Shown: positions 49,805 through 63,252, counted from the stretch's first letter. The stretch: DNA of 64,000 nucleotides from Platynereis dumerilii (GCA_026936325.1 JAPTHN010000038.1:1240001-1304000), one strand, 5' to 3'. Numbers and translations: made by a program. Notes: a model not told the origin generated them from the sequence alone.

Positions 49805-52800
49805 ACTATGTCGCCCAATGTCAGCCAATGCCATATTATATAAATGGAAAATGCCAGAAGAAAGGGCTGGACTCGTTCCCGGGGAACTCGCTGATCTGGG
49901 GACCAGGGGTCATCCTTGTAAGGTAGCAGCAGAAATTAGAGACTGTTGGGTTCTTTTCTGCAATTGCAATTGTTGCCATAGTCCAATACTGTTACATGCA
50001 GTGGCCAAATACAATTATGGAATCTTTAAGTTTAATACATGTGGAAATCTTTTAAAACAAAGGTAAATAAGTTGTGTAATAGGTATAGGCCACACAATAA
50101 CCAACAAATCAAATGTAATGGTCAATTTAGGCGAATGAGGTCCCTGCCTTAATATAGAAGACCTTGGTCATGAGAGAATCTCTCGTTTAGTGCGGTCTCA
50201 TCTCGGGGTGCAAAATGCACTAAATATAATTATATACTACTTAGCGCAGGAGGAAGACGGTCACATAAGGCAAGTCAGTCTTCTAACACAGAGTCTTAAA
50301 ACACAGGGACCAGAGTAATATACTACCATATTATTAGACAAAAAACCAAGAAACCAACACATCAAAAAGGAGACCAACCAACACCAGGGCATAAATTTGT
50401 TATTTCAAGTCCCTACAGCTTTCCAACCCAGACACATACAAACAGTTGCCCTGTATTGTCAACTTGTATTGGATTTAAGCCCTACTCTAGTCTGCCCTAA
50501 ACTGCCCATTTCACACTTCCAAGGAATGACTGATGCCTTCTAAACGAGTTTAGCTTTCATCAAAAAGCCCAGAGGGGCTAGTGGGGGAGCAGAGGCCTAG
50601 CAATCTTACAGCCAACTGACCAGCAAGTGGCATTTCAATCCTTGCTGAAAGGAAATCAATGGTTTGACAGGAATCGCCTCCACCAGCCTTGGCCCAGCCC
50701 CTTTGCTTAGCTGTGGAATAAAGTAGACCAACCAACTACTAGCACCCAGTCTCCCCGAGAACCTGAACAGAAGCAAATGCAAGTTCTACGCCAAGTCCCC
50801 CACTAAAATTTTACCAGAAGGCCTACACGTATGAATTATATTCTCTCAAGTGACTGTGAAACTGAATGTAAAATAAACAGTTTCATTAGTTATCACTGAT
50901 TCAGGATGTACAAATTTGTTCATGGCATCACACATGCATAGTGAATTGGAAATTACAACAGTTGTAGACAGGAGATTTTGATCATTCCTGAATATTCAGG
51001 TATCTGATCGATTTAGGAAATTGGGACTCAAAAAAAGAGTGTTCCTGCTGCGAACAATTTTACCAATCACTGAATATAGAGAGTTGATATTGATCAATTA
51101 GTATTTTCACTAGCAAACCTGAGCAATAGATCTACAACCACATTTTAACAATTCTATGTCCTTAAAAGGCATCCAACATATTGGTCTCTACTTTATACTT
51201 CTAACCTGCCACATTGGCTCCTACTCCTCCTGTCTGCCAACCCGGCACCCCACCCTATCTTTTCAGGCCTAGAATCAATCGAGAACTTTTTCCAAGCACA
51301 GAATCCATGGAGACAGATTGAAAACCTGTCACCCTGATGTCAGGTCTGGTGTCAGCTGTGGTGAGCCATGCATATATAAACCAGAAATAATCCTGCGGGC
51401 AAAAGGCCTTTCTAAGCTCCCATAAATAGATTCTGGACTCTGGAGGAAGGGTTGTAGGGAGGTATGCAGGATGGTGATATGGGTATGGACGGGGTGTTAG
51501 GTATAGGTTGAGTGAGAGCTGGCTACTTGGTGACTTGTTACTATAACGATTATTCTTACTCCCATGTTGCTGTGTCATCTTGTATTTATCGAACTTCGTT
51601 ATCATTGTGCAATTTCATCTCATGTTTATTTATTTGATTGTCATTACCTCTTTGTTTTCAAGTGTTCAATGTTTTAAAATGCCGTTGAATAAAATAAAAT
51701 CAAGACAAAAGCAGATATTTAGTTGCAAATTGTATTGATGACATATTGAAGAGACTAATGTCAAGCTCTACAATATCTACTACATTCAATTGATTGATTA
51801 TTTTTGTCTGCTTTATCTAATTTATGAACTATCTATCTATCTATCTAGCTATCTATTTCTACTTTTCAAGCTTTTCAAGCTTTGCAAGCTTCACACAACA
51901 TTACCAAAGAATGTAGAAGTGTTTCAAACTCTGCCTTTGTGACCTGGTTTTGTGCATTTCTAGCACATGTTCTGTTCCGTCAAGTCAATGCACAAAGAAC
52001 AGACCGCAACAAGATATTTATGCACAGAAATAAATTATGTCTGAATCTCAGCACAAGTCTGAGGATTAGTGAGGAAGGCTATATAAGCATTCCAATGCAC
52101 ACGCAAGACAATATGAATCCCCTTGCTTTGCAGAATCCAGTTCTACATGGAAAGATAGAACATCTACATATGTGTAGTAATATGCTAATAAAAAGCAAAT
52201 TAACAACAGCTGGATTCAGAAAGGCAATGCAATGCAAAGAAACATAACAGTAAATTAATGCGTAACTAAAAATCCAGAAAGGTAAATTACTTTCTAAATA
52301 TAGATGTTTTCTTGTTAAGTTGTTATGCAGAGGAAACTAAGTTAGACTTTCCAGAATTGACAGCAAATAGCCAACCAGTGCTGACGAGTGGGATGGTTTG
52401 GGATAAGAAATAGGATAGAGTCCCATTTGGTCTTATCCATGAAAAGAACCAACGTACAAAAGACCAAAATAACCCCACAACTATCAGCACATAAGAAAAA
52501 GCCAGGAGATCCACTACAGCTATCTTGGGCTTAGGCTATTTTTAGCCTTCTTAACCACACTAAATCAGGCCCCATATCAGACCCACTATATCAGAGCCAG
52601 CAATGGCCCAGCATGGGATTGCGGAGAGCCTCAGCCCAAGCAAACAAGTGTGCCTGATGAAGATAGGTGTGGCGAGACTTGCCAGGCATTTCAATAAGAT
52701 CATATCAAGGAATCTAGCTCGAACTTCCCTGGCAAAGGACTGAGGGTAATTTCAGGGTTCAGGTCACAGCTCACAAATTCAATCAGTCATTAGGAAGTCA

Positions 52801-53010
52801 GCTGGGATCTCAATCAGTCAGAGCTGCAACAGTCAGTATCCTTGCCAGTCTGCCAATTGGTCAATTAGTAAAGTAGGTCAAAAGACCTCCCCCTTGGTGG
52901 AGCTGGCAAAACCATGAAAACATGGTGGGAAACAATGCACCGAAACTTCTACAGGCCCGGACACTACAATTTAGGTCACATAAATAATTGCCTGTGTGAG
53001 TGCTCAGACG
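49805..53010. other. Intergenic or intronic sequence 5' of RSKR; no gene seen
   Basis: No convincing exon for the missing RSKR N-terminus or another gene. Short frames (for example 51255-51605 minus, 51882-52247 plus) show no recognisable domain. The segment at 51896-52020 resembles part of the tandem unit to the right (TGACCTGGTTTTGTGCA, GAACAGACCGCAACAAGA) and may be an old, diverged piece of it. A short CTAT run lies at about 51830-51856. Confidence 0.45.
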
Positions 53011-55340
53011 AGGTTACTCACAACAACATACATTAGAAATGAAGGATGCTCATACTAATGAATTACTCACTCATAGTGACACTCATCATGACTCATAGAG
53101 AAAGTAGGTCATTTCCGACAGCTACTATGCCAAGGTCAGCTAATAATATAGGTCAAGGTTGACTGACACAAAACAGGGTACACTTAAACACCCAAGTATG
53201 GCTGCTCAAGACTGTAGTCATCTGCCGCTATTGTCATTTGGCATTGTAGTCATCTGGCGCTGTTGTCATCTGGCACTGTTGTCATTTGGAGATTGTAGAG
53301 GCAGGCAAAGGCTGAGAGTAATGCTATGTAAGGCTCAGGGTGCTCAAAGGCAAATGAAGTGCTGTTATAGCAGGATTTACACAGCTTTAAAGGATCAGGC
53401 AGCCGTTCCTGCCACTCATGTACAATGCTCTAATAGGCATCTGGCCATCTATCAGCCATTACCATTCCAAGGCAATGGCGGTTCTGAAAAGGCCAAATAC
53501 AACACTGCACTGCAGTAGAAATAGAACTTGTACTGTACAAACATTGAAAAGGAAAGGAGATATTTTGTATAAATGCTAAATACATGTAATGTATAAAATA
53601 TAAGAACAGCATCTTATAGATGGAGTAAATAAGCATGTCCAACTTTAGTACTCAGATCATCAATTTTACCCAATTAGTTCCCATACATATATGTATAATT
53701 ACTAGCCATAACACTGACATTCAAGAACTGATAGCACAAATAAAGATTTCATGAAAGTCTTGTAGAATAGAATAGAATAGAATAGAATAGAATAGAATAG
53801 AATAGAATAGAATAGAATAGACAGTCCCACACACCGGTCTTGTTTATTTATAAGGCCCAATGCTTCACTGAGACTTTGATGATACAAACATCATAGATGA
53901 TACAGAATATCACATCCACACAGGACCACAGGGCAGAACCACCATCCTATTGTTCTGATACAAAAGAGATGTCTAGGAAATTCTTGTAGACACAGCCCTG
54001 TGATACAAGTCAACGACTGGAATATCTTGCAATTTGGTCTCTCTGGTAGTTTCTTCGAGATAACACAATGTCTCATGCGAATTTATCATCTTGTCTGAAA
54101 CAATGGCCTTCTACAATCACCTGGGACAATGCATTCAGAGCAAAGAAGAAAAGAGATATGTATACAGATAAGATGAAGGAAGGTCATCATTACACAGAAC
54201 TATGAATTTTATAACATCCACCACTATTACTTATTAATGTAACAACCACAAAAAGCCAGACAACAGGCTGAACAGCACAGCTGCTTCTCACAGCCTGCTC
54301 CAAGGAATATTTCAAACTCCTCTTCTATGACCTGGTTTTGCGCAATTCTAGCATTTGTTTTGCTTTCTCAGCAAATTGCACAGACAATGAACCGCAACAA
54401 GAGACATGATTTATTATTTTTTCCAGGCGTTTCTTTCCATTTATAAATGACAGAAACTTTCATATAAAGTGATGTGTTTTGGAATAAAAATTGAACAAAA
54501 TTGTCCAAGTAACAGGAAACAAATTTACACATGTCCCTCCTTATTTATTTATATGTATCCTAGCATAATCGTGCAAAACATTGGTTCACAAGGGGATGAG
54601 CAATTAAGTACATAGCTATAAGAATAACACTTTGTTGTACATTTACAGATGACATCAACATGCTGCAGATATACAATTCTTCATAGGCGTACATGCCTAC
54701 AGTGCCCAAAATGCTCCTACCATATATTAATAGTACAACCACAACAATGCTGTGTCACAGTACAACTGACTAATGCCAGTGATATCTGACACTTCCGTTG
54801 CAGCCAGCAGATTTATATCTCTATCCTCCTTCCTCAGGCAAGTATGAATATTGCGGGGGAGGCCCATTTGCCTTCTAGCAATTCATCAGCAAGATGCCAA
54901 GGCATGTCAGAGCCACAATTGCAAACATGGCGCTCCTTGCTTTTACAAATTGCTCACAGATTATCTTAACCTTTTGCTCTCTGGCCCATTGTTTATCGAT
55001 GGGGTCACTCAGAGGATGTGCTTCAAATGTTGTGAAGTATATTAGTTATTTAGGGTCTATACCACCAGTAACCAGTGCAGAGATTTTGGTTACAATTAAA
55101 GGAGGAGCATTTACTATCCTAGTTGTTATTAATGTGAGAACATCAATTAACAAAAGAAGTTTGACAAAGCAGTCCAAGATACGGGCAGTATCGAAGAGAA
55201 CACATGCAACTTTGCCAATGTTTTTAATCCTATAAGATTAACTGTTTCCATTGCAGAACCTCTTGCCCAGACTTGGGTTTCAGCTGACAAATGTGTGGGA
55301 AGTAGCTAACAGAGGAAGAAGAAGCCATCTCATCATCGCA
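53011..55340. repeat. Large tandem duplication, copy A
   Basis: Starts AGGTTACTCACAACAACA and ends just before the next such start. Contains three AGGTCA words in 50 bp (53106-53155), GTCATCTGGC-type short repeats (53218-53290), an AGAAT pentanucleotide run (53765-53821) and a plus-strand 113-codon frame (54894-55235). No known gene. It is the most diverged of the three copies at its left end. Confidence 0.9.
53765..53821. repeat. AGAAT pentanucleotide microsatellite in copy A
   Basis: About eleven perfect units. Shorter, interrupted versions sit at the same place in the other copies (56026-56092, 58590-58635, 58987-59055). Confidence 0.95.
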
Positions 55341-57835
55341 AGGTTACTCACAACAACACACATTAGAAATGAAGGATACTAATACTAATGAATTACTCAC
55401 TCGGAGTGACACACATCATGACTCATTCAGAAAGTAGGTCATTTCCGACAGCTACTATGCCAAGGTCAGCTAAAAATATAGGTCAAGGTTGACTGACACA
55501 AAACAGGATACACTTAATTAAACTCCAGAGAATGTCAGCTCAAGGCTGTAGTCATCTGGCTCTGTAGTCATTTGGCATTGTAGTCATCTGGCGCTGTTGT
55601 CATCTGGCACTGTTGTCATTTGGAGATTGTAGAGGCAGGCAAAGGCTGAGAGTAATGCTATGTAAGGCTCAGGGTGCTCAAAGGCAAATGAAGTGCTGTT
55701 ATAGCAGGATTTACACAGCTTTAAAGGATCAGGCAGCGGTTCCTGCCACTCATGTACAATGCTCTAATAGGCATCTGGCCATCTATCAGCCATTACCATT
55801 CCAAGGCAATGGCGGCTCTGAAAAGGCCAAATGCAACACTGCACTGCAGTAGAAATAGAACTTGTACTGTACAAACATTGAAAAGGAAAGGAGACATTTC
55901 GTAAACTTTAGTACTCGGATCATCAATTTTACCTAATTAGTTCCCATACATATATTTATAATTACCAGCCATAACACTGACATTCAAGAAGGGATAGCAC
56001 AAATAAAGATTTCAAGCAAGTCTTGCAGAATAGAATAGAAAAAATAGAATAGAACAGAATAGAATAGAATAGAATAGAATAGAATAGAATATACAGTCCC
56101 ACAATGGTAGAAGTCTTGTTTATTTATAAGGCCCAATGCTTCACAGAGACTTTGATGATACAAACATCATAGATTATACAGAGCATCACATCCATACTGA
56201 ACCATGGGGCAGAACCACCATCCTATTGTTCTGATAAAAAAGAGATGTCTAGGAAATTCTTGTAGACACAGCCCTGTGATACAAGTCAACGACTGGAATA
56301 TCTTGCAATTTGGTCTCTCTGGTAGTTTCTTCGAGATAACACAATGTCTCATGCGAATTTATCATCTTGTCTGAAACAATGGCCTTCTACAATCACCTGG
56401 GACAATGCATACAGGACCAAGTGAAAAAGAGATATGTATACAGACAGACAGACAGACAGACAAATTCTTTATTGACCTGTGTAAAAAAAATACACCCAGC
56501 CCTATATGGGCTTACAAGTCATCAAAATAATTCAAAAGTAACTTTAACAACAAATTTTCTGGAAACTACAATATTAAAACATTTACAATCATATATTTAC
56601 AATATTAAAACGTTTACAACAAACTTCTTGAATTAATTATTATACAACAAACTTCTTCTTCTATACAGATGAACGAAGGTCATTACTACACAGTACTATA
56701 AATTTATAACATCCGCCACTATTACTTATTAATGTAACAACCACAAAAACTAGACAACGGACTGAGTCACACAGCTGCTTCTCACAGCCTGCTCCAAAGA
56801 ATATTTCAAACTCCTCTTTTATGACCTGGTTTTGTGCAATTCTAGCATTAGTTTTGCTTTGTCAGCAAATTGCACAGACAATGAACCGCAACAAGAGACA
56901 TGATTTATTACTCTTTTCCAGGCGCTTCTTTCTACTTATAAATGACAGAAACTTTCATATAAAGTGATGTGTTTTGGAATAAAAATTGAACAAAATTGTC
57001 CAAGTAACAGGAAACAAATTTAATCATGTCCCTCCTTATTTATTTATATGTATCCTAGCATAATCGTGCAAAACATTGGTTCACAAGGGGATGAGCAATT
57101 AAGTACATAGCTATAAGAATAACACTTTGTTGTACATTTACAGATGACATCAACATGCTGCAGATATACAATTCTTCATAGGCGAACATGCCTACGGTGC
57201 CCAAAATGCTCCTACCATATATCAATAGTACAACCACAACAACGCTGTGTCACAGTACAACTGACTAATGCCAGTGATATCTGACACTTCCGTTGCAGCC
57301 AGCAGATTTATATCTCTATCCTCCTTCCTCAGGCAAGTATGAATATTGCGGGAGAGGCCCATTTGCCTTCTGACAATTCATCAGCAAGATGCCAAGGCAT
57401 ATCAGAGCCACAATTGCAAACATGGCGCTCCTTGCTTTTACAAATTGCTCACAGATTATCTTAACCTTTTGCTCTCTGGCCCATTGTTTATCGATGGGGT
57501 CACTCAGAGGATGTGCTTCAAATGTTGTGAAGTATATTAGTTATTTAGGGTCTATACCACCAGTAACCAGTGCAGAGATTTTGGTTACAATTAAAGGAGG
57601 AGCATTTACTATCCTAGTTGTTATTAATGTGAGAACATCAATTAACAAAAGAAGTTTGACAAAGCAGTCCAAGATACAGGCAGTATCGAAGAGAACACAT
57701 GCAACTTTGCCAATGTTTTTAATCCTATAAGATTAACTGTTTCCATTGCAGAACCTCTTGCCCAGACTTGGGTTTCAGCTGACAAATGTGTGGGAAGTAG
57801 CTAACAGAGGAAGAAGAAGCCATCTCATCATCGCA
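55341..57835. repeat. Large tandem duplication, copy B
   Basis: Matches copy A almost throughout, with a local deletion near 55905 (the segment before CTTTAGTACTC) and a 225 bp insertion at 56444-56668. The 113-codon frame recurs at 57389-57730 with very few changes. The left part is nearly identical to copy C. Confidence 0.92.
56444..56668 (-). mobile_element. Short LINE-like 3' fragment inserted in copy B only
   Basis: TATACAG occurs at both borders (56437-56443 and 56662-56668) where copies A and C have it once, so it is a target duplication. On the minus strand the insert ends with AATAAAG and then GTCT repeats, as expected for a retroposed 3' end with a microsatellite tail. No coding part remains. 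Confidence 0.75.
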
Positions 57836-60352
57836 AGGTTACTCACAACAACACACATTAGAAATGAAGGATACTAATACTAATGAATTACTCACTCGGA
57901 GTGACACACATCATGACTCATTCAGAAAGTAGGTCATTTCCGACAGCTACTATGCCAAGGTCAGCTAAAAATATAGGTCAAGGTTGACTGACACAAAACA
58001 GGATACACTTAATTAAACTCCAGAGAATGTCAGCTCAAGGCTGTAGTCATCTGGCTCTGTAGTCATTTGGCATTGTAGTCATCTGGCGCTGTTGTCATCT
58101 GGCACTGTTGTCATTTGGAGATTGTAGAGGCAGGCAAAGGCTGAGAGTAATGCTATGTAAGGCTCAGGGTGCTCAAAGGCAAATGAAGTGCTGTTATAGC
58201 AGGATTTACACAGCTTTAAAGGATCAGGCAGCGGTTCCTGCCACTCGTGTATACAATGCTCTAATAGGCATCTGGCCATCTATCAGCCATTACCATTCCA
58301 AGGCAATGGCGGTTCTGAAAAGGCCAAATACAACACTGCACTGCAGTAGAAATAGAACTTGTACTGTACAAACATTGAAAAGGAAAGGAGATATTTCGTA
58401 TAAATGCTAAATAATATATAAAAATATAAGAACAGCATCTTATAGATGGAGTAAATAAGCATGTCCAACTTTAGTACTCAGATCATCAATTTTACCCAAT
58501 TAGTTCCCATACATATATGTATAATTACTAGCCATAACACTGACATTCAAGAACTGATAGCACAAATAAAGATTTCATGAAAGTCTTGCAGAATAGAATA
58601 GAAAATTAATAGAATAGAAGAGAATAGAACAGAACTGGCTCTGTAGTCATTTGGCATTGTAGTCATCTGGCGCTGTTGTCATCTGGCACTGTTGTCATTT
58701 GGAGATTGTAGAGGCAGGCAAAGGCTGAGAGTAATGCTATGTAAGGCTCAGGGTGCTCAAAGGCAAATGAAGTGCTGTTATAGCAGGATTTACACAGCTT
58801 TAAAGGATCAGGCATAAAAATATAAGAACAGCATCTTATAGATGGAGTAAATAAGCATGTCCAACTTTAGTACTCAGATCATCAATTTTACCCAATTAGT
58901 TCCCATACATATATGTATAATTACTAGCCATAACACTGACATTCAAGAACTGATAGCACAAATAAAGATTTCATGAAAGTCTTGCAGAATAGAATAGAAA
59001 AAATAGAATAGAAGAGAATAGAACAGAATAGAATAGAATAGAATAGAATAGAATATACAGTCCCACAATGGTAGAAGTCTTGTTTATTTATAAGGCCCAA
59101 TGCTTCACAGAGACTTTGATGATACAAACATCATAGATTATACAGAGCATCACATCCATACTGAACCATGGGGCAGAACCACCATCCTATTGTTCTGATA
59201 CAAAAGAGATGTCTAGGAAATTCTTGTAGACACAGCCCTGTGATACAAGTCAACGACTGGAATATCTTGCAATTTGGTCTCTCTGGTAGTTTCTTCGAGA
59301 TAACACAATGTCTCATGCGAATTTATCATCTTGTCTGAAACAATGGCCTTCTACAATCACCTGGGACAATGCATACAGGACCAAGTGAAAAAGAGATATG
59401 TATACAGATAAGATGAAGGAAGGTCATCATTACACAGAACTATGAATTTTATAACATCCACCACTATTACTTATTAATGTAACAACCACAAAAAGCCAGA
59501 CAACTAGCTGAACTACACAGCTGCTTCTCACAGCCTGCTCCAAAGAATATTTCAAACTCCTCTTTTATGACCTGGTTTTGTGCAATTCTAGCATTAGTTT
59601 TGCTTTGTCAGCAAATTGCACAGACAATGAACCGCAACAAGAGACATGATTTATTACTCTTTTCCAGGCGCTTCTTTCCATTTATAAATGACAGAAACTT
59701 TCATATAAAGTGACGTGTTTTGAAGTAAAAATTTTTAAAAAACTGTCCAAGTAACAAGAAACAAATTTAATCAAGTCCCTCCTTATTTATTTAAATCTAT
59801 CCTAGCATAATCGTTTAAAACATTGGTTCACAAGGGGATGAGCAATTAAGTACATAGCTATAAGAATAACACTTTGTTGTACATTTACAGATGACATCAA
59901 CATGCTGCAGATATACAATTCTTCATAGGCGTACATGCCTACAGTGCCCAAAATGCTCCTACCATATATTAATAGTACAACCACAACAATGCTGTGTCAC
60001 AGTACAACTGACTAATGCCAGTGATATCTGACACTTCCGTTGCAACCAGCAGATTTATCTCTCTCTCCTCCTTCCTCAGGCAAATATGAAAATTGCGGGG
60101 GAGGCCCATTTGCCTTCTAGCAATTCATCAGCAAGATGCCAAGGCATGTCAGAGCCACAATTGCTCACAACATGGCGCTCCTTGCTTTTATAAATTGCTT
60201 ACAGATTATCTTAACCTTTTGCTCTCTGGCCCATTGCTTATCGATTAGGTCACTCAGAACTTGCGCTTCAAATATTGTGAAGTATATTAGTTATAATTCA
60301 GTGACAAACATTTGGGAAGTAATGGAAGAAGAAGAAGTCATCTCATCATCGC
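57836..60352. repeat. Large tandem duplication, copy C
   Basis: The left part is nearly identical to B (for example GAACCATGGGGCAGAACC), while elsewhere it carries A-type variants: it lacks the 56444 insertion, retains the segment deleted from B near 55905, and has GCGTACATGCCTACAGTG rather than GCGAACATGCCTACGGTG. It contains an internal partial duplication (58634-59000) and lacks about 170 bp near its right end. Confidence 0.92.
58634..59000. repeat. Internal partial duplication inside copy C
   Basis: Repeats, without the central part, the sequence at about 58049-58600: GGCTCTGTAGTCATTTGGCA through AAAGGATCAGGCA, then jumping to AAAAATATAAGAACAGCATC. It begins and ends in AGAAT-type runs, suggesting unequal exchange or slippage between microsatellites. 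Confidence 0.85.
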
Positions 60353-61625
60353 ATCTCCCTACTGAGTTAATTACATGTTCTGAATACGTTACAACATAAG
60401 AATTAAACAGGCATTGCATACAACAGTTGTACTATAGCTGAGATTCCATGCAGGATTTCAGTTAACCTTGTCTGCACTGGCCATCAGTTAGTCCAAAGGA
60501 GGCACTTCACATGGTCTATAGATGGTATCATGGTCCTCTATGGCCTCATGCCATGGTATGCTTAGGCCAACCAAGAATAACACACACTCCCTACGAGTTC
60601 CTAATGAAGTGCAATTTGCCAGATAGCACCCAATAATCTTACTGACCAGATCCTAATGAAGTTGCCTTCCTCCCTGCCCTCCTTTCCCATAGTAATAAAT
60701 TCTCTTGGACGAGCCAAAGAGGCTGATTCAGTAGGCTAGTTCTATCGTGAATGAGTAAAGACAAATGGAAAATTTCCTTTGTAAAGCCAGTGTCATCTGC
60801 AGATCCTTGAATTCCTTGATTTGAACCTACAATGACTGCATCCCACCCTCTATGGAGAATCTCCCTATGATTCACAATCTCTTTCTGTGCAATAACCAAT
60901 TTTTCAAATTGGAAATTATACTGCACAGAAAATCAAAAGAGATGCGTACAACCAAACGAATTTCCGTTTGTGATGACGCAATCTGGCTTAATTTCTCAGA
61001 GTCTGCACTTCTCCTCCCTGAGGTGTGCATGTTGCCGGATCACCGGGCTACCGTGACCAATTAGAGAGCAACACATGCTGTATACAAATTATTGTTCAGC
61101 ATTGCAACAAATTTTATCGGTGTATAAAACACTAGACTCATGCAGCATTCATACATAATACATCAATCACATCAGAGATGACCACCAAACCCATCTCAAT
61201 ACACATAGTACAAAGGAAATCATTACATGTAGAATATCAATGATGCCATTTCCTTGTCTTTGAAGCTGCACTATGTAGAGTGTATTAGCTCATGATGCAT
61301 ACCCCTGTGCACTGTGCCTTACGTGAAGTAGCCCCAGGGGTCTGTACTCCCCTGAGAAGCATCTATCACATGTCCCACTTTGTGGTCTCAGGAAAATTGG
61401 AATACATGGAATGCAAAATGACAGAGCTCATAGAAGGCATGTACTAATGCTTCAGCCACTGCAGGGAGATCTTCTATTGAGACTGCTGCAGCATATAACG
61501 TTTCAGTTGTTTTGTATGAATGCCTAAGAGGCACTGAGATGAGAGGAAAACAAAACAAATGCGTTCAAAGATGTCTCTTATGTTCTTGAAAGCCAAATAA
61601 GCAATTTATTTTGGTTATTTGGTGT
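60353..61625. other. Non-coding sequence right of the tandem array
   Basis: No exon or repeat recognised. A minus-strand frame at 60639-60926 and a plus-strand frame at 60852-61064 overlap each other and have no recognisable motif. Confidence 0.45.
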
Positions 61626-62319
61626 TTACATGATCTATGATATACATGAGTCTGGCTCTTTCATGATCTGTAATGACCCATCATATTCGTTTGTGGATGA
61701 GTTCTGCCCTCTGTGAATCATGATGCTAGTAGTACTTTTGGTCCTGGTGATATATTGCAATATTCCATGCCTTGCAAGATATGCCAATGCTCATTTGTTC
61801 ATTTGTCATCATCTTCTTTTTTTCCTATATATATGTAGTGCACTGATTGTTGGACACAGCAATTCAAATGTCATGATAATTAGCAGCCATTCAACCTACA
61901 ATTCTAGCAACATACTTTTGGATATATATTTACAACCTACAAGACGTTTTGCTCACATACCCCCCCCCCCCATTGCAATGTCCTATCGAAGAAATATCTC
62001 AATGACAGAACCCTTTGAATTCAATTGCCTCAAAAAATATATTGCAAATATATATCAGTCACTTTTACTCACTCCAGGACCTTTTTAAGTTTTCTGGGTG
62101 CTTTCAGTGCACTACCAACAAAAAGAAGATGATGACAAATGAACAAATGAGCATTGGCATATCTTGCAAAGCACGGAATATTGCAATATATCACCAGTAT
62201 CATAAGTACCACAAGCATCACGATTCACAGAGGACAAAACTCATCCACAAACAAATATGACAGGTCATGACAGATCACGAAAGAGCCAGACTCATGTGTA
62301 TCATATTATCATAGTAAAT
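61626..62319. repeat. Foldback element with ~215 bp arms
   Basis: The arms 61626-61846 and 62104-62319 are inverted copies with scattered differences. They share ACATGAGTCTGGCTCTTTC, GTTTGTGGATGAGTT, GATATATTGCAATATTCC and CATTTGTTCATTTGTCATCA. The loop is about 260 bp. The two frames at 61720-62088 and 62015-62260 come from it and show no domain. RNA from either strand would form a long hairpin. Confidence 0.88.
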
Positions 62320-62851
62320 TTTGAATCTATCAGTGGAGTGAGAATGAAGGACTGCCTGTACCTGCCATGGAGTTGGTCCCTGATTAAACAGTTAGTTTCG
62401 GTAAAAGTAAACATCCCTGAATTTCTCTTGCAATACTGCAGTAGTGTCTGAAAAATTCCATTTGGTTCTTAACTATCCTATTCTGTTTTGAACATTTCAT
62501 TTTTATGCTCATTTATGTCGTCTGCATGAAAAAAGCTTATTTTGCTAACAGGTGTCGCCACCGGTGTAGCATCATGCTTGTCGTGCCACACCCAGGGAAA
62601 ATGACGGAACTATCAGCAGCCTGCTTGTGAGCAGTGATGTGTGAAGTTTATTTGAGGTGTGAATTTTAAAAGCTGATTGCTATTACTGTGCTTAAATAGC
62701 ATCAATTAATTTAGGCCCAACTGATTGTGTTCTTGTTTATCATTATTATACCTCGACCATGAAAGCAGAGCTGTCATTGGCTGAGAGCTGGTCACATGTC
62801 AGTCATTATTTTAGTATATTGACCAGGACTATTGCCCTCCAAAATTTGTTT

Positions 62852-63062
62852 TCCGAAAAAAAAAAAAAAAATTTCAGAATTTTTTTTTTTCGAAATTTTT
62901 TTTTTCCCCGAAAAAAAATCCAACTTTTTTTTTTTACGAAATTTTTTTTTTAATAATTTTTTTTTTCCAATTTGTTTTTTTCCCAATTTTTTTTCCAAAA
63001 TTTGTTTTTTCTAAAATTTTCTTTCCCTAATGTTTTTTTTTCAACATTTTTCTTTCAAAATT
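62852..63062. repeat. Homopolymer A/T-run array
   Basis: Runs of 8-17 A or T are separated by two to five other bases (CGAAA, CCCCG, TCCAA, CCAATTTG). The T-run blocks recur roughly every 15-20 bp, so it is a degenerate tandem array rather than one poly(A) tail. Open frames (Phe- or Lys-rich) are artefacts. Length may be unreliable in the assembly. Confidence 0.8.
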
Positions 63063-63191
63063 TTCCATACATTTGCATAGTGCAGGAAAATAATGAAATT
63101 AGGGCATTAATTAGTAAAGACCAAAAAAAACTCATCAAAACTAGTAATAATAGTGCAATGTAGGCTATGCGTCTGCTTATTTTCTCTCCTG

Positions 63192-63252
63192 TGTGTAAGG
63201 TAAACTATTTCCCTCGGCCTTCGGCCTCGTGAAATAGTTTTCACTTACACAC
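63192..63252. repeat. 61 bp hairpin with GGCC-TTC-GGCC core
   Basis: GTGTGTAAG pairs with CTTACACAC, AACTATTTC with GAAATAGTT, and GGCC with GGCC around TTC. The word CCTCGAGGGAAATAG just after it is another partial copy of the arm. Probably a small foldback repeat. Confidence 0.7.

Noticed and set aside
51255-51605. 116-codon minus-strand frame as an RSKR 5' exon
   Set aside because: An acceptor-like CAG lies within it, but the peptide shows no similarity to RSKR N-termini and has no matching donor in phase.
60639-61064. Missing N-terminal RSKR exon or a separate gene
   Set aside because: The minus and plus frames here overlap each other and lack the proline-rich FLPEFP-like block expected before the RSKR kinase domain.
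62759-63163. Phe-rich and Lys-rich frames on both strands
   Set aside because: Produced by homopolymer runs.
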